64,000 bases of DNA, taken from assembly GCA_031763025.1 (NCBI GenBank), contig JASSKH010000006.1:10351691-10415690 (forward strand). Reading direction: 5' to 3'. The DNA is from Macrocystis pyrifera. Its lineage: Eukaryota > Sar > Phaeophyceae > Laminariales > Laminariaceae. This document shows positions 1-11,753 of this stretch, piece by piece (the first letter of the stretch is position 1; each line of letters begins with the position of its first letter). The translations under genes were made by a program, and so were the position numbers. Below the pieces are notes generated by a model. That model made no database searches. It was not told the DNA's origin and worked only from the letters and a program-made list of their open reading frames with translations.

Positions 1-591
1 GTTAAAAGACTGAAGCAAGCAACAAAATGAATACGCCCCCTACCCTTCACCCCCCCCCCCCCCCCGCTCTGGCTTCAGCACGGCAATCAACAACTTTTTT
101 CGATGTCCATACACGCGTTTATTCGGGGGGAGGGAGGGGGGGGGGGGGCGTCCCGCCCGCTGCACTTTTGTTATTCTATGATCGTCAAGGCAACAGGCGA
201 GAACTCTGATCACTGATCACCCATCCTTTTTTATCTACTGCTGTACGTATCTAAGATGCGTATATATATACGTGTCATATCGAACCAGGCACGCGTATCA
301 CGCGATATTCGTGTGTTTCCGATATTCGCTGCGCATATATATTACGGTAGGTATGAACGGAAGTTCGGAATGGGTGCAGGAACTACTTCATTATTTCTGT
401 TTGGAATGGATACCACCGGTGGGATAGATATTGAGACGCAAACGATGCCAGGATGCACGACATGCGTCCTTTGTTGCTTGCTTGGTGATTGGCGCTTGGG
501 TTACCCTACTATTATATTAGTAACTCCCTGTGGTGTGTGGTGTGTTACATGCTGCTGGCTGTTGTTGTACAGCAGTTAGTTCTACTATTAA

Positions 592-720
592 TACTACGGG
601 GGTCTAGTAGTTAATACCAGGTAGGACATATGGTATATATATACATAAAACCCATATATTTACCTATTTTTAATAACAATATTTAGTCCTATTATTTACT
701 CTATGGTCCCCCGTAATATA
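592..720. mobile_element. MITE family M1, copy 1
   Basis: An AT-rich ~110-130 bp unit bounded by inverted termini of the form ATTACGGGGG-TCCATAGTTAA. The right end reads as the inverse of the left (CCCCCGTAAT). The interior carries the family signature of a GTCCTATT-type block and TTTACCTATTTTTA. Related copies lie at 1115, 3042, 4275, 6035, 7325, 20395 and 46312. The size, TIRs and lack of coding capacity fit a non-autonomous DNA transposon; the autonomous partner is not in the window. Confidence 0.65.
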
Positions 721-745
721 CCAGGTAACTGCTGTGCAGTAAATA

Positions 746-1078
746 CCGGCGTCCCCGGTGGCTTGGTAGGTGGTCCGCGAGCCTATCTATGAAGATCAAT
801 TTCGTGAGTTCGAGTCTCACCGAGTGCATGCTCGTAGGGACTTTTTCTTGCATAAAATTGATTAGCGGAAAGCGCGAGAGCGTGAGTTAGCTGTACATTC
901 GATGAAAATCGACGAGCAGTGGGAATGGTGAACCCTATGCGCGATAGAAACTAAAGGCACGTACCGGGGGGGAGAAGGGACGACACCTGTGTCCACGGCT
1001 TGTCCGGAAAGATCGTTGAGGGTAAAACCTCCTACGAGTGGGCTGGAAAGTAAAAGTGATGAAGAAAAAAAAAAAAAA
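746..1078 (+). mobile_element. tRNA-derived SINE, copy 1
   Basis: The 5' head resembles a tRNA. It has a box A-like TGGCTTGGTAGGTGG and, about 45 bp later, a box B-like GAGTTCGAGTCTC. A ~230 bp body follows that is shared with copies at 46,385 and 51,085-51,430 (landmarks GCGGAAAGCGCGAGAGCGTG and ACGAGCAGTG). The unit ends in an A-rich tail with TAAA repeats. That order (pol III promoter head, unrelated body, A-rich tail) defines a tRNA-type SINE. No coding potential. Confidence 0.8.
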
Positions 1079-1114
1079 TAAATAAATAAATAAAATAATA
1101 ATAATAATAGTACT

Positions 1115-1221
1115 ATTACGGGGGACCATAGTAAACAGGACCAAATATTGTTGGTAAAAATACCTAAATATATAGGTTTTTGTCCATGACATACTTCCTG
1201 TTAACTATAGACCCCCGTAAT
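1115..1221. mobile_element. MITE family M1, copy 2
   Basis: Near-complete copy. It starts ATTACGGGGGACCATAGTAA and ends with the inverse, TAACTATAGACCCCCGTAAT. The interior holds the family's ACCAAATATTG and TAAATATATAGG blocks. It sits directly after the A-rich tail of the SINE. Confidence 0.75.
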
Positions 1222-2319
1222 ATACACTGTACCCTACAGCAGGTATTACTGCACCTACCCGTACCTGGAGTTGACTACTTATTGCTGTACGAGTACAACA
1301 AACATTACTTTAGTGACGTCAAGATATAACAACAGCAGCAGCAGTAGTGCTCGTGTTGATACTCAGATACCAAGACTTGTCCGGTACAAACAGCAGTATA
1401 GACAGCGAGTGTCGCACATGCGATGGATGCGCAACGTTAGGATATGCGCCGGTCTAAAACGTCCCCGCTCCCCAAGTTTATTCAGCTTTGGAATTTGAGG
1501 AACTCCAATAAGTTCACAAAAACACAAGAAAAACGAGGACATGCTGCAGGCATACAGCAGCGGCGCCACGAGCATGGAGCCAAGCATGGACATTCCTCAG
1601 CCTGGGATCACAACAACAGAGGAAGCTCGAGCTGTAGACAAACAGGTGCGTCTCCCATGCGCGGCGTATGTTTGAAGCGTGTGTGTTTTGTGCAAAACTT
1701 TTTTTCTTCTGCAACTCTCTCTCAGTATTGGTAATTACTACTGATTGTACCAGCTGGAGGCGAGCGAGAGAACAAGAGAGGTTCTTCAATACGCTACTCA
1801 GCAGGCAGGAGCTCTGCTCAGCGCTAGGTACGGTCGGTGTGCCAGCGGCGCGGCAGCGTGCCACGGGCGCAAGAACCTATGCGCATCGTTAGCCTCCTGC
1901 TCTGCTTGAGCTTCGACTCTCTCTCTCTCTGTCCATCTCTGTATCTGTCTCTGTGGCTTGAGCTATCGATCGGTGAGACGAATGTTCTTTTTATTCTCTT
2001 TTCCTGAAGACATTTTGATATTTTGTCTGCGGAACCATCTTGAGCTCGTTCTGCTTGAGAGCAGCGGCAGCGGTTGAGGGCGGAGAGACAGACGACGGTG
2101 CTCTCTGTTAAAAAATGTATGGACCATTTGGATATGAACACCAATCATCAAAAGTTTCCTACAGACATGATGGCACAGAGTCTGTCTTCCACGTGCAGCC
2201 TCGAGCAGAAGTACTCACCTGGTACAATTAATTGTAGTCTACTTCTGCTGTACCTGGCACACATCATGCCATCATGTCTCTTGAGCGGAGCCACGCGATC
2301 CTGATACCATTGTGCATGG

Positions 2320-2414
2320 TCTTCTCGGGCTCCTGAGACTCTCGGTCACTCTGCAAGGGAGGGCATGGTATCCTCGGGCTCCTGAGACTCTCGGTCACTC
2401 TGCAAGGGAGGGAA
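2320..2414. repeat. Two-unit tandem duplication (~50 bp)
   Basis: Two adjacent near-identical units share the landmark CTCGGGCTCCTGAGACTCTC followed by GGTCACTCTGCAAGGGAGGG. The change after the second unit (AATGCTG versus CATGGTAT) marks its end. Function unknown. Confidence 0.8.
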
Positions 2415-2977
2415 TGCTGTGGACGCTTCGCCTCCCGGCCGCCGAGTACCCGAGCACGAGCGGTTCCTTTTTCTTCGGCGTTGGGCGAAGTCTCTCCACT
2501 CTCCCGGTTCATTTACGTATACAAACCGCGGCACCGCATTCAGTAGCAGCAACAGCGGAGCAGCAGCAGCAGGGGGGCAGCAGGGAGCGGGGAGCAGGGC
2601 GAGTCTTTCTGGTTTTGACTGTTTCGCCGCTCTCTCGCCACGTGCCTCCCCCTGCTGGTTCCTTGGTTCTGAATAGAAGCCACGGCAGCAGTAGCGCTGC
2701 TGTACACCTGACATACATGTGATAGACAGCAGAGCAGTTCTGTGCGAAATACTATCAAATAAAGTTCAAGATTGAAAGCAAGCACCGTCTGAGGGTGTTT
2801 TTGCGACAGCCAGTCCCATTGGGTTACGAACAAAATCGAAACCGACTAAAAACATGAGGAGTTGATTGGTTCAACAGGCGAACCAGAAGTTGCTCCGTTT
2901 GCTGTACAATCAACCCACAGCAGACAGGGCTGAGAGCACAGCGTAACCCACCCAGCCCAAGAGCTTTCTTTAGGTTG

Positions 2978-3206
2978 CAACCCTTTTAGAGCAAGCTGCA
3001 GTCCCATGGTCTTGGGGACAAACTATTTACAGAGGTCCACAGCAGTTAATAGGTCCTACGGTGCAGTCAAAAACCTATATCTTTACCTATTTTTACTAAC
3101 AAAATTTGGTCCCATTTACTATGGTCCTCCGTAAATACATAAAATAATTGGACTGGTCTGTCCCCGAAACGGGAATGCAGTACTACTATTAATGGTGGAA
3201 GGGTTA
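2978..3206. mobile_element. MITE family M2 copy interrupted by an M1 copy
   Basis: The left part (2978-3031) begins AACCCTTTTAG and has CTGCAGTCCC...GGGGACAAAC. The right part (about 3147-3206) is the inverted counterpart (GTCTGTCCCCGAAACGGGAA ... AGGGTT). An M1 element (3042-3136) lies between them. This looks like M1 inserted into the loop of an older palindromic M2 element. The left half has diverged, so its boundary is approximate. Confidence 0.55.
3042..3136. mobile_element. MITE family M1, copy 3
   Basis: Carries the M1 landmarks GGTCCTACGGT near one end, TTTACCTATTTTTACTAACA in the middle and ACTATGGTCCTCCGTAA at the other. The terminal GGGGG run has decayed to one interrupted by T. 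It is nested in an M2 copy. Confidence 0.65.
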
Positions 3207-4274
3207 AAAACGCAATTTTGGTTCTTTTTTTTTTTTTTTTTTTTTTCCCGGAGCAAAAAATCACATTTCGTGGGTTGGGATTTGCTATTATGTATACATG
3301 ACTCTGTTGTTATATATAAGGATATATTGTACGTTAATATCGTAGTAAATCCAATCAATCCTTAAATTCGGGACAGAGTGGTATCCTAGGAAACATACTA
3401 TTTAATGCCAAAAAAACCCAACCAAATTGTTCGCGAAACACCCCATTGTCGGATATCGAATATCGATTTCGATTCCGATATCGATATTTATTATATCGAT
3501 CAACAACCAGACTAATCGTAATCGATACGATTTAGGTATTTGATACCGGTACATCGGAGCTTTCGTTCAGTGTCACGGGGATGCCAGGTGGTGGTGGAGG
3601 GCAAAGCACGTTCGATACGATATGTCGAAAACTTCAAAAAATTCGAAACGATATACAACAAACACTACAGCAGTACCAGGTATGTATCAATGGTATTATG
3701 TACGAAAGTATTTACTTAAAAAAAAAAAAAAAACAGCTGTGATATCGAGGATTTGGGCGAAAGTTTTATGTGCAAGCTGTGTGTGATACTTGGATCGCGC
3801 GTGCTCGTATACGGGTTTTAGATAGTCTCACGCAGGAAATACAGTACAGATAGTCCGTATATGAGGAAGACAAAATCTGAAGCTGCAGAATTCAGTAGTG
3901 GGTGTGTCTATATTCGGGAAATAATAAAAATAAGTTTCCGACGTCGCACGTAGCTTACCACGAGTGGGGATTTTTCCGGTGTGTATTCCATAACTGGTAC
4001 CTTGTACCTGGTACTCCTGTTTTTATAATCGTATGCCAGGCAGATTTGGATATTAAATACATCATTCCTACTACCGACCAACATTAAATAAGAACATGAG
4101 GTATTTTGCCTAAAAACTCCGACCTGTAACATGTAATATTAATAGTTCTTCAACAGATCCTAGTTTCCTTAAAAGCTTTCAATCGTCCGACTATTAATGG
4201 ACATCCTTAATTATTTTGTTATGAAGTAATACTTGAAACATGTGTTGATGTACCTCGGCAAGTCTACAGGTCCT

Positions 4275-4382
4275 GTCACGGGGGACCATAGTAACTAGGA
4301 CCAAATACTGTCGGTAAAAAATAGTCAAATATGTATGTTTTTATGTATACCGTAGGTCCCATTAACTATGGACCCCCGTAAT
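4275..4382. mobile_element. MITE family M1, copy 4
   Basis: Starts CACGGGGGACCATAGTAACT and ends TTAACTATGGACCCCCGTAA. The interior has ACCAAATACTG and ACCGTAGGTCCC. The left terminus differs from the consensus by one base. Confidence 0.75.
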
Positions 4383-6034
4383 GGTTTCCCTGAAACTATG
4401 TTTTCACTTATCCCATCAGATACCCTTCTGTTGAAGTTGTACTTGCAGGAGCAGAAATATAGTACCAGGTATAACGCATCATACAAACCGATTTTCTGCC
4501 GGTTCCCCAACTGAATACCGTAAGGTCAAACATATGGACTACTTTTTAGGGTAGCGCAACAAGTCACCCAAAACAAACGCTCTCGGAAAAGTACTTTAAT
4601 ATTAAGTATCCTTAATGGCTCCGACAATTTTGCGAAGGGTATATATAGTAAGGGTCACACCGGGATCGGTTGAGGCTTCGAGGAGTTGTGTGTTTTTTAA
4701 ACGGGCCTACTAACGTAAGCCGTTGAAATCAGTCGACCGAACGAACGACTGCCTCGTGAACTCTGGACAGGGCGTGCCCGTTAGAGACTCCTTTCATCCT
4801 ATTAATAGTGTTCACACAATGCCCGGTGGCATGTGGCGGGGCGCTGGCCAGGCGTATGATTGAAAAGCAATTGGCCGCTGGTGTGTAGAAAAACAGACTG
4901 TCGAGGACTCGGAATGTCGCCGCGTCGAACTAAGTATTTCGCTGAGTGTTTCCGAGGCCGATCCCCTTACAGCGTTCTGCACCCCCAACCGGTTGTTCGA
5001 AGGGCTAGAGTTGCCGCAAGGCAGCAACGCCTCCCCCCGGCTGGTTCGTGAAAGTCATCAACGAGGTCATCAAAGGTCTGGAACGCGCTTTTTGCCCCAG
5101 CGTTCATTCGCCCAGGAATTTATTAATAGTTTTTTTTTTTTTCGTTTGGTTTTTTTCGTCTTTTACTTTTTTTTTTTTTTTTTTTTTTTTCGATGAACCT
5201 TCGTGGTTATGGCCAGCGGTACTGACATGTGAGGGGGGGTATGTTAGAAATGCGGAAAGTTTGTTATGGTAACATCGAGTTTCCGTCGTCACCGCTCTCA
5301 GTCTTGCCTCTCGCAAAAGCGATTGCGCTACAGCAGCCCAACCGTTTTTCTTGTCCTGGGTTGGCCCAGCTCGTACTATATATACCAGGTTGCGCACCCC
5401 CCCGAGAGTCCCACAGCTGTCGAAGGGTGTTCCCCTCAGTAGAAGGGATGTATATCCTTCGTGAGGTCCTATAAAATCCGTGGTGCACGCGATCAAAGTA
5501 TCATACGCAGCTTCCAAGGACGAGTTGGACGAGTTCCGATGAAAAGTCCTAATCCTCGACCTCACAGCTGGTGTTTTTTTTTTCACCTATTTTTTTTTTT
5601 TTTTTTTTTTTTTTTCGTTTTTTTCGTTTTTTTTTTTTTTACATTTTGTACCTCGTACAATGTCAGGTGTGCTTGATCGGCGTGAGAGGTTCAGAAAGAG
5701 GGTGTATGTTGTTCCTTCGGCATTCGCCCGCTCTTATATATTTGCATGTAAATTCAGTAGGGTTCACCGAGATATTCGTCGCTATGGTTGGCGAGAGGCA
5801 TGTTGTGAGACGAAGATGCCCCCCCCCCCCCCCCCCCCCCCCCGCCCCCCCCCCCCCGGACACACTGGTTGATCGCCCATCGGGGTCAGAGTCGGGGTTA
5901 ACAGTTAGCACTTTGGGCGTGAATGTAGGGATCGCTTTATCTTCATGATGATGTATAAACGTTTCTTATATTTACGTCCAGAGTAGTGCACGGTAGTGGG
6001 ACCCCGATGTGACCCTTCTCTAGGGCAAACTGCT

Positions 6035-6142
6035 ATTACGGGGGGGCCATGGTAAATAGGACCAAATATTTTTAGTAAAAATATGTAAATATATAGTTTT
6101 TTGTGTGTACCGTAGGTCCTGTTAACTATGCCCCCCCGTAAT
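6035..6142. mobile_element. MITE family M1, copy 5
   Basis: Inverted ends ATTACGGGGGGGCCATGG and CTATGCCCCCCCGTAAT flank the family interior (ACCAAATATTTTTAGTAAAA, TAAATATATAG, ACCGTAGGTCC). The G run at the end is longer than in other copies. It is followed directly by M2-like sequence (GTCCCGTTTGGGGACAAACC). Confidence 0.75.
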
Positions 6143-6284
6143 AGTCCCGTTTGGGGACAAACCTCTCGCACTCTGCTGAAAGTTCCTTGTCCCCCGAACC
6201 GGCACTATGCAGTTTGCCCTAGTATGCAGTTTGCCCTACAAGGGTTTTCAGGGAGGAGTGGTGGTACAGGCCGAAAACGCCTCT

Positions 6285-6400
6285 GTGTAAACCCTTTTAG
6301 TACTGCAGTCCCGTGATGGGGACAAGCCACTCAAATTCCAAGTAATTTGTCTCCTAAACGCGACTGTCCTACTTGAAAGGGTTGAGCCCATTACTGCTGT
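6285..6400. mobile_element. MITE family M2, copy 2 (imperfect)
   Basis: Begins near AACCCTTTTAGTACTGCAGT with GATGGGGACAAGCCACT. Inverse-like sequence (AATTTGTCTCC ... GAAAGGGTTGAG) follows about 50 bp later. Both ends match the M2 termini, though the right arm has diverged. Confidence 0.5.
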
Positions 6401-6488
6401 AGGACTGCATGCACTCAAAGCCGTGGGGACAGAGCACTTGGGGTTTGAATAGCATCAGATTTTGGTTTCTGCACAGCCTGTAGTTTTT

Positions 6489-6489
6489 A

Positions 6490-6524
<35 letters not shown>

Positions 6525-6525
6525 A
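6489..6525. repeat. (TAG)n microsatellite
   Basis: About twelve TAG trinucleotides in tandem with no interruption. No coding context is evident. Confidence 0.9.
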
Positions 6526-7324
6526 AGCGTTCTCTCTTGCGCATCAGGTATGCACAACGGTGGGAAATATGTAGCTTTATGTGGTGTGGGCGGGGTCCCG
6601 CCGATTTGGCCTCGCTTACCTGTGCTTTTGCGCTTTTTTTTCCTTCCTTCTTTCTTGCTTCCCATTTACTATCTCCGCCCTTCTTTTTTTTATCTCTCCA
6701 TCCTAGTAGTAGCTCAGATCCGGCGCCACGTATTAATAGTAGGCTCTTACCGCCCACCGCCCCCTCCCCACTGCAGCACTACGGTGCGTGCCTTCATTTT
6801 TCATGCGCGAGAATACTTCAGCCAGTCCTCCCCTCGTCGACTCGCGTCCAATTGCGCCTACCTACGCTGCTAGGCGCTCTCAGCTGTTGATTTGGTAGTG
6901 CAGACGAGCCCTCTGTTAGGTCGGGGTGGGTACCCACTGGTGAGCTCCCCTCTCTGCAGCAGAGCACCCATCGACATTTTCTATTGAGCATACGGCACGT
7001 CCGGTGCCCGTCCTGATACTTTCATCTGAGAGAGAGAATCGTAGAAGCTCTGTGGTCACAGCGGTCGTGTACGACGTTTACAAGCTTCCTTTTTTGGGGG
7101 GGAAATGTGGTCGGCTTGTGTAGTCGCGGGGGGTGTCGCGAGTTGAAAAGGGGGAAAAACGCAGAGCACAGGCGCTCCGGTGTGCGGTGGGCCTGCTATG
7201 CCACATTCGCTGGTGTCGTAACCTGTGTACGTGTGAAGAATAGCTGCGGCTGGTTTATAACATTAGCCGCGAGATGGAGGCTTTGGTCGAAGCTCATCGT
7301 TGCGAGCTGTGTGTGACACTATCA

Positions 7325-7426
7325 TGAGGGACGATGGTAAATAGGACCTACGGTACGCACAAAAACCAATATATTTCCCTATTTTTACTAACAATGTTTG
7401 GTCCTATTTACTATGGTTCCCCGTAC
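7325..7426. mobile_element. MITE family M1, copy 6
   Basis: Family interior in the reverse layout: AGGACCTACGGTACGCACA, then ATTTTTACTAACAATGTTTG, then CTATGGTTCCCCGTA. The left TIR is degraded (GAGGGACGATGGTAAATAGG). Confidence 0.65.
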
Positions 7427-7735
7427 TGGTGACACGTCCATCGCGCGTACTGATACTTCCATCGCACGTACTACATACAGTCAGCTACGGTACAGGTACG
7501 GTTTTTTTTTTTTACTGTTTATGTACAAATCATCTCTGTACAGCAGTAATCATCCTATACGAGAGGCAGAGATAATTCGCCGGGTACAATAGACACGAAG
7601 GAAGCTTGGAGATGTGGGGTGCAGTGGGTGTGTAGTTTCGAACGCGCCCTCAACGGCCCCAAACAGCTCTCAGTCCCGATCAATTCCTGAAGCCTAAGGC
7701 TTCTATCATTGTGCGTGGAACAGTACTTTCTATGT

Positions 7736-8046
<311 letters not shown>

Positions 8047-8447
8047 ATGTCGTGGGTGATTTGGTTGTGTAGGTTTTCCTCGCTACTTGATGGTTTTGTA
8101 GAGTACCACTGCTGTGGCGCGTGTACTACTGTAATGTATTGCCGCTCTGTTTGTCAGTATAGGGGTCGTTTGCATATAAATAGTCAATAGACACGGTCCC
8201 TGTGTTTAGGAAGAGAGAGGTGCCCTGTTTCCCGGCGAAAACGGTCCCTCTATAGCTCTGTGGTGCCGGCGGCCCTACATGGTGCCGGTGAAAATGAATC
8301 GCTTGGCACAGACGGGACTGTCACGAGCGTGGCAGTATGCAGAGTATATAGTGCCGGTTGCCGCTGGATAAATATTGCAGGTATCGTTGGCTATTGGCTA
8401 TTGGCTATTGTAGCGCATACCCATACCGGCACTGCAGAGGGACCGGC

Positions 8448-8448
<1 letters not shown>

Positions 8449-8492
<44 letters not shown>
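8449..8492. repeat. (CTG)n microsatellite
   Basis: About fifteen perfect CTG units. There is no splice or coding context beside it. Confidence 0.9.
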
Positions 8493-8494
<2 letters not shown>

Positions 8495-9402
8495 TGTACG
8501 AACGGATTGAACTCGTTAAGGCTAAATATATTATTTTGTCGAAAATAATCTTACACGTTTATTGATTCGCGCACCATACTCGTATACGTACCTGGTAAAT
8601 ATATTTATTTATTAATCTAGGTATTTCAAATTTTTATTGTATATACTGATATACTGCCACAAGCCCCCTGAACCGGGTCCAATGAGCGGCCCTTTATTTT
8701 AAAGGGGGACAGCGAGAACGGAAACCATGTGAAGATATCGGTCTCATGTAACCCTACGAAACCCTTTTAGCCCTGTAGCTCCAACCCAAACCCCCGACGG
8801 CCTTTGGATTTTTTTTCTGCGAGAAAAATGTACTGGGGAGTTGTGGGAGAATATCAACCATTTTTGTCGCACCTTCTCGGAATCAAGATGCAGTGAAAAA
8901 AAAATGTGTGTGCAAACATCAACCATTTGTGTTCGTGAAGGGTCGGAATTAACGAAGAGTTAGTGTGTGAAAATATCGATTGTTCTTTTGTTAGCCTCCC
9001 CCTCCCCCCACCTTACAGGAAGGGAACAAAAGAATAGCGAAACGTTTCTATCTACCTGGTATGTATATACTATATTGAAACAACGTAATGGGCGCCCAAC
9101 TGTTGGAGGTGTCTCTATTAGGAGTATGAACGGTGCTCCGTCTCGAAAGGGACGCGTGGTCAATGGTCAAACGACTTATGGCGAGCAACAAATGAGCAAA
9201 TGAGTACCCCCCCCCCCCCCCCCCCCCCCCCCCCCGCGACCGTCTGGAGATTTTCTCGGAATCAAGATGGAACGAGGACTTTCTTTTTTCGGAATATCAA
9301 CCTTTTTTTTTTCGGGGCCGGGCTACCTCGTGGAACATCTTATATGCTTGATTCGCCGCCCCTGCCCTCTCCTTTTTTTTTCTCCGTCGCGCTCTGTTGC
9401 AG

Positions 9403-9642
9403 GGTCCGGCTCACGACCCGCCAAAATGTAACCCACTCACGGCAGCCGTGGTGGCGGTGGCGGTGGCGGCGGCGGCGGCGGCGGCAGATGCCCCCCCGCA
9501 ATCGGTCGAGGAAGAACCTCCCGCTTCAAGCGCTGCCGAGGGCAATGGTGACGACAAACGACGAAGTCGGCGAAGACGGCATAGCTTCGACGGCGTCGTC
9601 GCGAGCGTCGGGAAGCCGCCGCGATTGCTGCGTACGTTCGAG
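9403..9642 (+). CDS. MYND/UBA gene, first definable exon
   Basis: An 80-codon exon between acceptor CGCTCTGTTGCAG and donor GAG|GTGCGT, phase 0 at both ends. It encodes a poly-Ala run and an acidic-basic stretch (SVEEEPPASS, KRRSRRRRHS) that resembles a nuclear localisation signal. No known domain. The pyrimidine-rich tract TCCTTTTTTTTTCTCC lies just upstream. Confidence 0.65.
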
Positions 9643-10615
9643 GTGCGTCCGTCCGCGGCTGTAGAAAAGGGTGGAGGAGCGGTCGAAGCGGGAGTGATGA
9701 CCGGACCGAACTACTGCTGTACACCACACTGCACAGTAAACTCCGCAACACCCCCCCCCCCCCGAATCAATGCGTCCGGCGTTCCGCAAACCTGAGTAGC
9801 CTTCCGCACGGCTCTCCAGCCTGGTCGGTGAGAACCCGACGTGCTCCGTCCCGGCATTGTAGGGGTGCGAGGGTCTATGGTCATACGACTACGGCCATGC
9901 ATGAGATCGAGTACATCTCTCCTATCGAGTGCACCCCCCCACCCCCAGAAAATAAATCAATTATTTTAAGGCACCCAAGAAGCAGTTACATGGTACTCCC
10001 CCATTGCTGGCTCCGAACGTGGCTACGCCGGAAATTAGGTTAACTCAGTGAAGCTGTCATCCATTGCAAGTCCGCCTCACAAGCGGTTCTTCGTAGGATG
10101 CAGCTCACCCTTAATGCCACTCGCCCAACACCTCACGGCGCTTCGCGCTTGGTGCAAAGAATGTCTGCCTGGTCGGTGAAAACCCGACGTGCTCCGTCCC
10201 GGCATTGTAGGGATGCGAAGGTGAATAGCCGTACGACTACGGCCATGCATGGCATGAGTACAACCCCCCCCTCGCCCCCCCCCCCCCCGGCCGTGTGCAC
10301 TCTCCACCAAACCTTGATATGACCAAGGTCTTTACCTGTCGAGCGGTGTGCATTTCGGTTTTTCCTGTCTTTTTCTTGTCTTATCTGTTTTGTCCTTGCG
10401 TTTTTTTTCTTCCGATATTTTTCTTTCCGATTATTTTCCTGCCGGTTTTTTTTTTTTTTCTGATTTTTTTTTTTTTTTTTCTGATATGTTCTGTTTTTTT
10501 TTTCTAATTCTTTCGGATATTTTCCTCTGACTTCTTTCCCTTTCGGCTTTTTTGCTCTTCTTCCTTTACTTCCGTTTTTTTTTTTTCCTTCTCCTTTGGT
10601 GTTGCCTCTTGTGAA

Positions 10616-10653
<38 letters not shown>

Positions 10654-11607
10654 TGATTTTGGTATACTCTGTGATTTAACTTAACAGGAGGGCGGGCCTT
10701 GTTCTTCTTGGGCTGGGCCTTTAGCAGCGCGGACGACACCGGCACCCGGTGCTCGCGAATGTAATGGAGATGCTGGTCCTGTTGCTGGTGCTAGTGCTGG
10801 TGCCTCTGCTGCTTTTGGCGCAGCCCTGCGCGGTCGAGCGAACACGGCGCCGACACCCTTGTTGAGAGCCATCGTGACCTCGGATGCGGCGGCGGCGGCG
10901 GCGGCGTCGACGGCAGCGGTAACCGTGCCCCCCTTGCCACTGTCTCCTCAGCTGGGAAGGCACAACAACAAGCCCAAAGCGGCTGTGTCAGCCTCGTCCC
11001 TGACCCACGCGGCGCGGGTTGAAAAGGGCACGGTGCTTCCCAATACCGCCACCACCAACACCACGACAGGTTTAGGCTTGCCGGAGCGACGGCGAGAGGG
11101 GTTAGTGCGTGAGGAGCGGGAGGCGGTGGCGGTAGTAGCGGGAGAGGAGGGGGTGGGAGCGCCGGGGGTGGGGAGGGGGAGCGCGGTGGCCGTGCCGGCC
11201 GCAGTGGGGGGATGTGGAAGGGGAGGGGAGGGCGGCAGGCTGTCGAGCGGGGGGGGGAGAAGAGGTGGACGTGAAGGGGGAGGGGGGTGTGGCGAGAGTG
11301 ATGCAGCCGGGGGAGCCAGCGGGAGCGAGGGTCGGCCTACTCTCCCTCTTCAGCCTCTAGCCGGGAGATGCTCTCTGGAGGGGTGCGGCAAGGTGGGTGA
11401 GGCTTGAAAGTGGGTACTCCCTGTGTGATTTTCGGAGGAGTTTTTGTTTTTGTTTTCGTTTCGAATCTTCGTATTTTGCTTTGACTGCTACTTCGATGTG
11501 TTACTTTAATACTGCAAGCAACACCACTAGAAATGCTGCCACTACTTATAGTACGACAAAACTACTATATACTGCTACTACTACTACTACTACTACTACT
11601 ACTGCTG

Positions 11608-11649
<42 letters not shown>

Positions 11650-11706
11650 GTACTACTACTACCACTACTACTACCACTACTAGTACTACTACTGCTGCTA
11701 CTGCTG

Positions 11707-11753
<47 letters not shown>

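Noticed and set aside
2346..2714. Minus-strand 122-codon ORF (VNEPGEWRDFAQRRRKRNRS)
   Set aside because: Composition is suggestive, but it spans a tandem duplication, has no domain, and no splice partner was found. Not strong enough to annotate.
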